Assembly (NCBI RefSeq): GCF_001571245.1
Contig: NZ_BCTK01000005.1
Coordinates: 124,001 to 188,000, forward strand
Direction of reading: 5' to 3'
DNA from: Achromobacter piechaudii NBRC 102461
Lineage (GTDB): Bacteria; Pseudomonadota; Gammaproteobacteria; Burkholderiales; Burkholderiaceae_B
DNA: 64,000 bases
The position numbers and the translations under genes are program-made. Below, one piece after another: positions 62,613-64,000 of this stretch; position 1 is the first letter of the stretch; each line of letters starts with the position of its first letter. The notes beneath the pieces were generated by a model. It ran no database searches. It was not told the DNA's origin and worked only from the letters and a program-made list of their open reading frames with translations.

Positions 62613-63545
62613 ATGAACCTGAAAGACGTGGACCTGAATCTGCTGGTCGTCTTCAATGAATTGCACAAGCATGGCCGGGTGTCGTCTGCCGCGCAGAGCC
62701 TGGGCATTTCGCAGCCCGGCGTCAGCAATGCGCTGAACCGATTGCGCAAGCTGCTGGGCGACGAGCTGTTTCTGCGGACCTCGCGCGGGATGGTGCCCAC
62801 GCCTTACGCCGAGTCGCTGGCGCAGCCCATCGGCGATGCGCTGGCGGCGCTGCACGGCACGCTGAACGCGCGTGCGCGGTTCGACCCGGCGCGCAGCGAG
62901 CGGGCGTTCGTGATCGGCGTGAACGACGTGGGCGAAACCTATTTCCTGCCGCGCCTGATGCGGGCGCTGGACGGGGCCGCGCCGGGCGTCACGATCCGCA
63001 CCGTGCGCACTACGTCCATCGACGTGCGCGACGAAATGGAGCGCGGCCGCATGGATCTGGCGATGGGTTTTCTACCCGGCCTGCAAAGCGGATTTTTCCA
63101 GCGCAAGCTGTTCAGCCAGCCCTATGTGTGCATCTTCAGGCGCGACCATCCGCTGGCGCGTTCCGGCGTGTCGGCCCGGCAGTTCCGCGCGGCCGAACAC
63201 GTGGCCATCGTCTCGGAAGGCACGGGGCACGGCGTGGTGGACGAGGTGATTGCGCAGGCCGGCATCGAACGGCGGCTGCGGCTGACGGTGCCGCACTTCA
63301 TCGCGGTGGGGCCCGTGTTGCAGGCCACCGACATGATCGCGGTCGTGCCGCAGCGCTTTGCCGACTGCGCCTGTGGGCCGTTCGGGCTGGCCACGGCGCC
63401 CTGTCCGGTCAAGATTCCGGAATCGGTCATCAATGTGTTCTGGCACGCGCGCAACCATCGCGAGCCGGCCAACCAATGGTTGCGGCAGGTGGTGGTGGAG
63501 CAGTTCGCCGATCAGGACGGACGCGTCAGCCTTCCCGCAGCGTGA
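62613..63545 (+). CDS. NahR/NagR-like LysR regulator
   Basis: A 310-residue LysR protein whose beginning (DVDLNLLVVFNELHKHGRVSSAA, then QPGVSNALNRLRKLLGDELF) and later blocks (FLPGLQSGFFQRKLFSQPYVC, GTGHGVVDEV, INVFWHARNHREPANQWLRQ) follow salicylate-responsive NahR/NagR. It is divergent from the oxygenase operon and should activate it with an aromatic acid as co-inducer. Its last 20 bases overlap the convergent lyase gene. Confidence 0.9.
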   Translation: MNLKDVDLNLLVVFNELHKHGRVSSAAQSLGISQPGVSNALNRLRKLLGDELFLRTSRGMVPTPYAESLAQPIGDALAALHGTLNARARFDPARSERAFVIGVNDVGETYFLPRLMRALDGAAPGVTIRTVRTTSIDVRDEMERGRMDLAMGFLPGLQSGFFQRKLFSQPYVCIFRRDHPLARSGVSARQFRAAEHVAIVSEGTGHGVVDEVIAQAGIERRLRLTVPHFIAVGPVLQATDMIAVVPQRFADCACGPFGLATAPCPVKIPESVINVFWHARNHREPANQWLRQVVVEQFADQDGRVSLPAA

Positions 63546-64000
63546 CGGTGAACCAGCCGCGCAAGGCATTGGACAGCCGGATTTCCTCGGCGGCGTGCAG
63601 GTCGGCCAGCGTCAGCACGCGTTCGCGCACGTTGTCGGTGTCCAGCAGTTCGCCGCGTTGCACGCCGGGCAGGCAACCGCTGTCCACGGGCGGCGTGTAC
63701 CAGCGCCCGTCCAGGCGCAGATAGACATTGCTGCGGCTGCCTTCGCACAGTTCGCCGCGTTCGTTCAGGTAGAGCAGGTCAAAGATGTGCGGATGCGCGG
63801 GCAGCCACTCGATGGTCTTGGTGTACCAGGGGCGATGCGTGGTCTTGTAGCGCAGCAGCGGCTCGGTGGACCGCAGGGATTCGGGCGCCAGCATCACTTC
63901 CTGCACGGCGGGCAGCGGCGGCAGCATGGCGGTCTGGATGTGGCGGCTGCCGTCGCGGGCGACCAGCAGGCGCAGCCGGTGCGGGCCGGGCGTCACCAAT
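63526..64000 (-). CDS. Class IV PLP enzyme, aminodeoxychorismate lyase-type (5' part outside window)
   Basis: The frame runs from beyond the window edge to TGA at 63526; 157 residues are visible. LLRYKTTHRPWY contains the lysine expected to bind PLP, and LYLNERGELCEGSRSNVYLR is the class IV signature around the cofactor. The preceding PGPHRLRLLVARDGS fits the C-terminal lyase module of a PabB-PabC fusion (p-aminobenzoate synthesis) or a free PabC. No convincing start codon is present, so the gene is read as 5'-truncated by the window. Branched-chain or D-amino acid aminotransferase is less likely. Confidence 0.75.
   Translation of the reverse strand, partial: LVTPGPHRLRLLVARDGSRHIQTAMLPPLPAVQEVMLAPESLRSTEPLLRYKTTHRPWYTKTIEWLPAHPHIFDLLYLNERGELCEGSRSNVYLRLDGRWYTPPVDSGCLPGVQRGELLDTDNVRERVLTLADLHAAEEIRLSNALRGWFTVTLREG

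Overview
The window looks like chromosomal DNA of a high-GC betaproteobacterium of the Alcaligenaceae, most likely Achromobacter or a close Bordetella relative. Evidence: strongly GC-biased codon use; four orphan Bug (TctC-type) periplasmic receptors; many class III CoA-transferases and LysR regulators; the hda/HAD phosphatase/pcnB/folK block facing purM; and a MutL that carries the endonuclease motif. I see no tRNA, rRNA, CRISPR array, insertion sequence, phage gene or clear island boundary. It reads as core housekeeping blocks alternating with catabolic cassettes.

Layout. 1-1933: end of a crotonase gene, then class I (Fe-S) fumarase. 1953-16017: a CoA-ester catabolic region made of a CoA-transferase/MaoC hydratase/SDR operon with a divergent LysR; two Bug receptors; an NPD-family flavoenzyme; an acyl-CoA ligase; a thiolase-fold protein without its nucleophilic cysteine plus a DUF35 partner; and, divergently, two acyl-CoA dehydrogenases and a PaaG-like isomerase. 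This set resembles the side-chain shortening machinery of steroid degradation (paired dehydrogenases plus a DUF35-assisted retro-aldolase), but the substrate is unknown. 16142-20932: a probable itaconate degradation locus (LysR, itaconyl-CoA hydratase, itaconate CoA-transferase, citramalyl-CoA lyase) with an unexplained PfkB kinase as its last gene.

20953-37801 is housekeeping: folK, pcnB, HAD phosphatase, hda, purM, biotin synthesis (bioA facing bioF-bioH-bioCD, with BioC and BioD fused in one frame), miaA, mutL, dedA, amiC, tsaE and class II fumarase fumC. 37862-49435 holds an AEC transporter, a Bug receptor, gamma-glutamyltransferase with a divergent LysR, an APC permease and a CoA-transferase/Bug/AidB-type dehydrogenase operon with its LysR. 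49439-54646 runs leftward: MFS transporter, chaC, pdxH, flavin reductase, FAD oxidoreductase, purU. 55019-60428 runs rightward: a complete MacA-MacB-outer membrane factor export system, then tcdA. 60459-64000: a three-component ring hydroxylase resembling salicylate 5-hydroxylase (ferredoxin, beta, alpha), a NahR-like LysR, and the 3' part of an aminodeoxychorismate lyase-type gene.

No wholly new defence or mobile system is visible. The points most worth a second look are the cysteine-less thiolase/DUF35 module with its asymmetric dehydrogenase pair, the BioC-BioD fusion with a ribosome-binding site inside it, the PfkB kinase in the itaconate operon, an orphan terminator and structured leader upstream of macA, and a 50-base AT-rich patch inside tsaE. 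All functions are inferred by reading the sequence; no database search was run.
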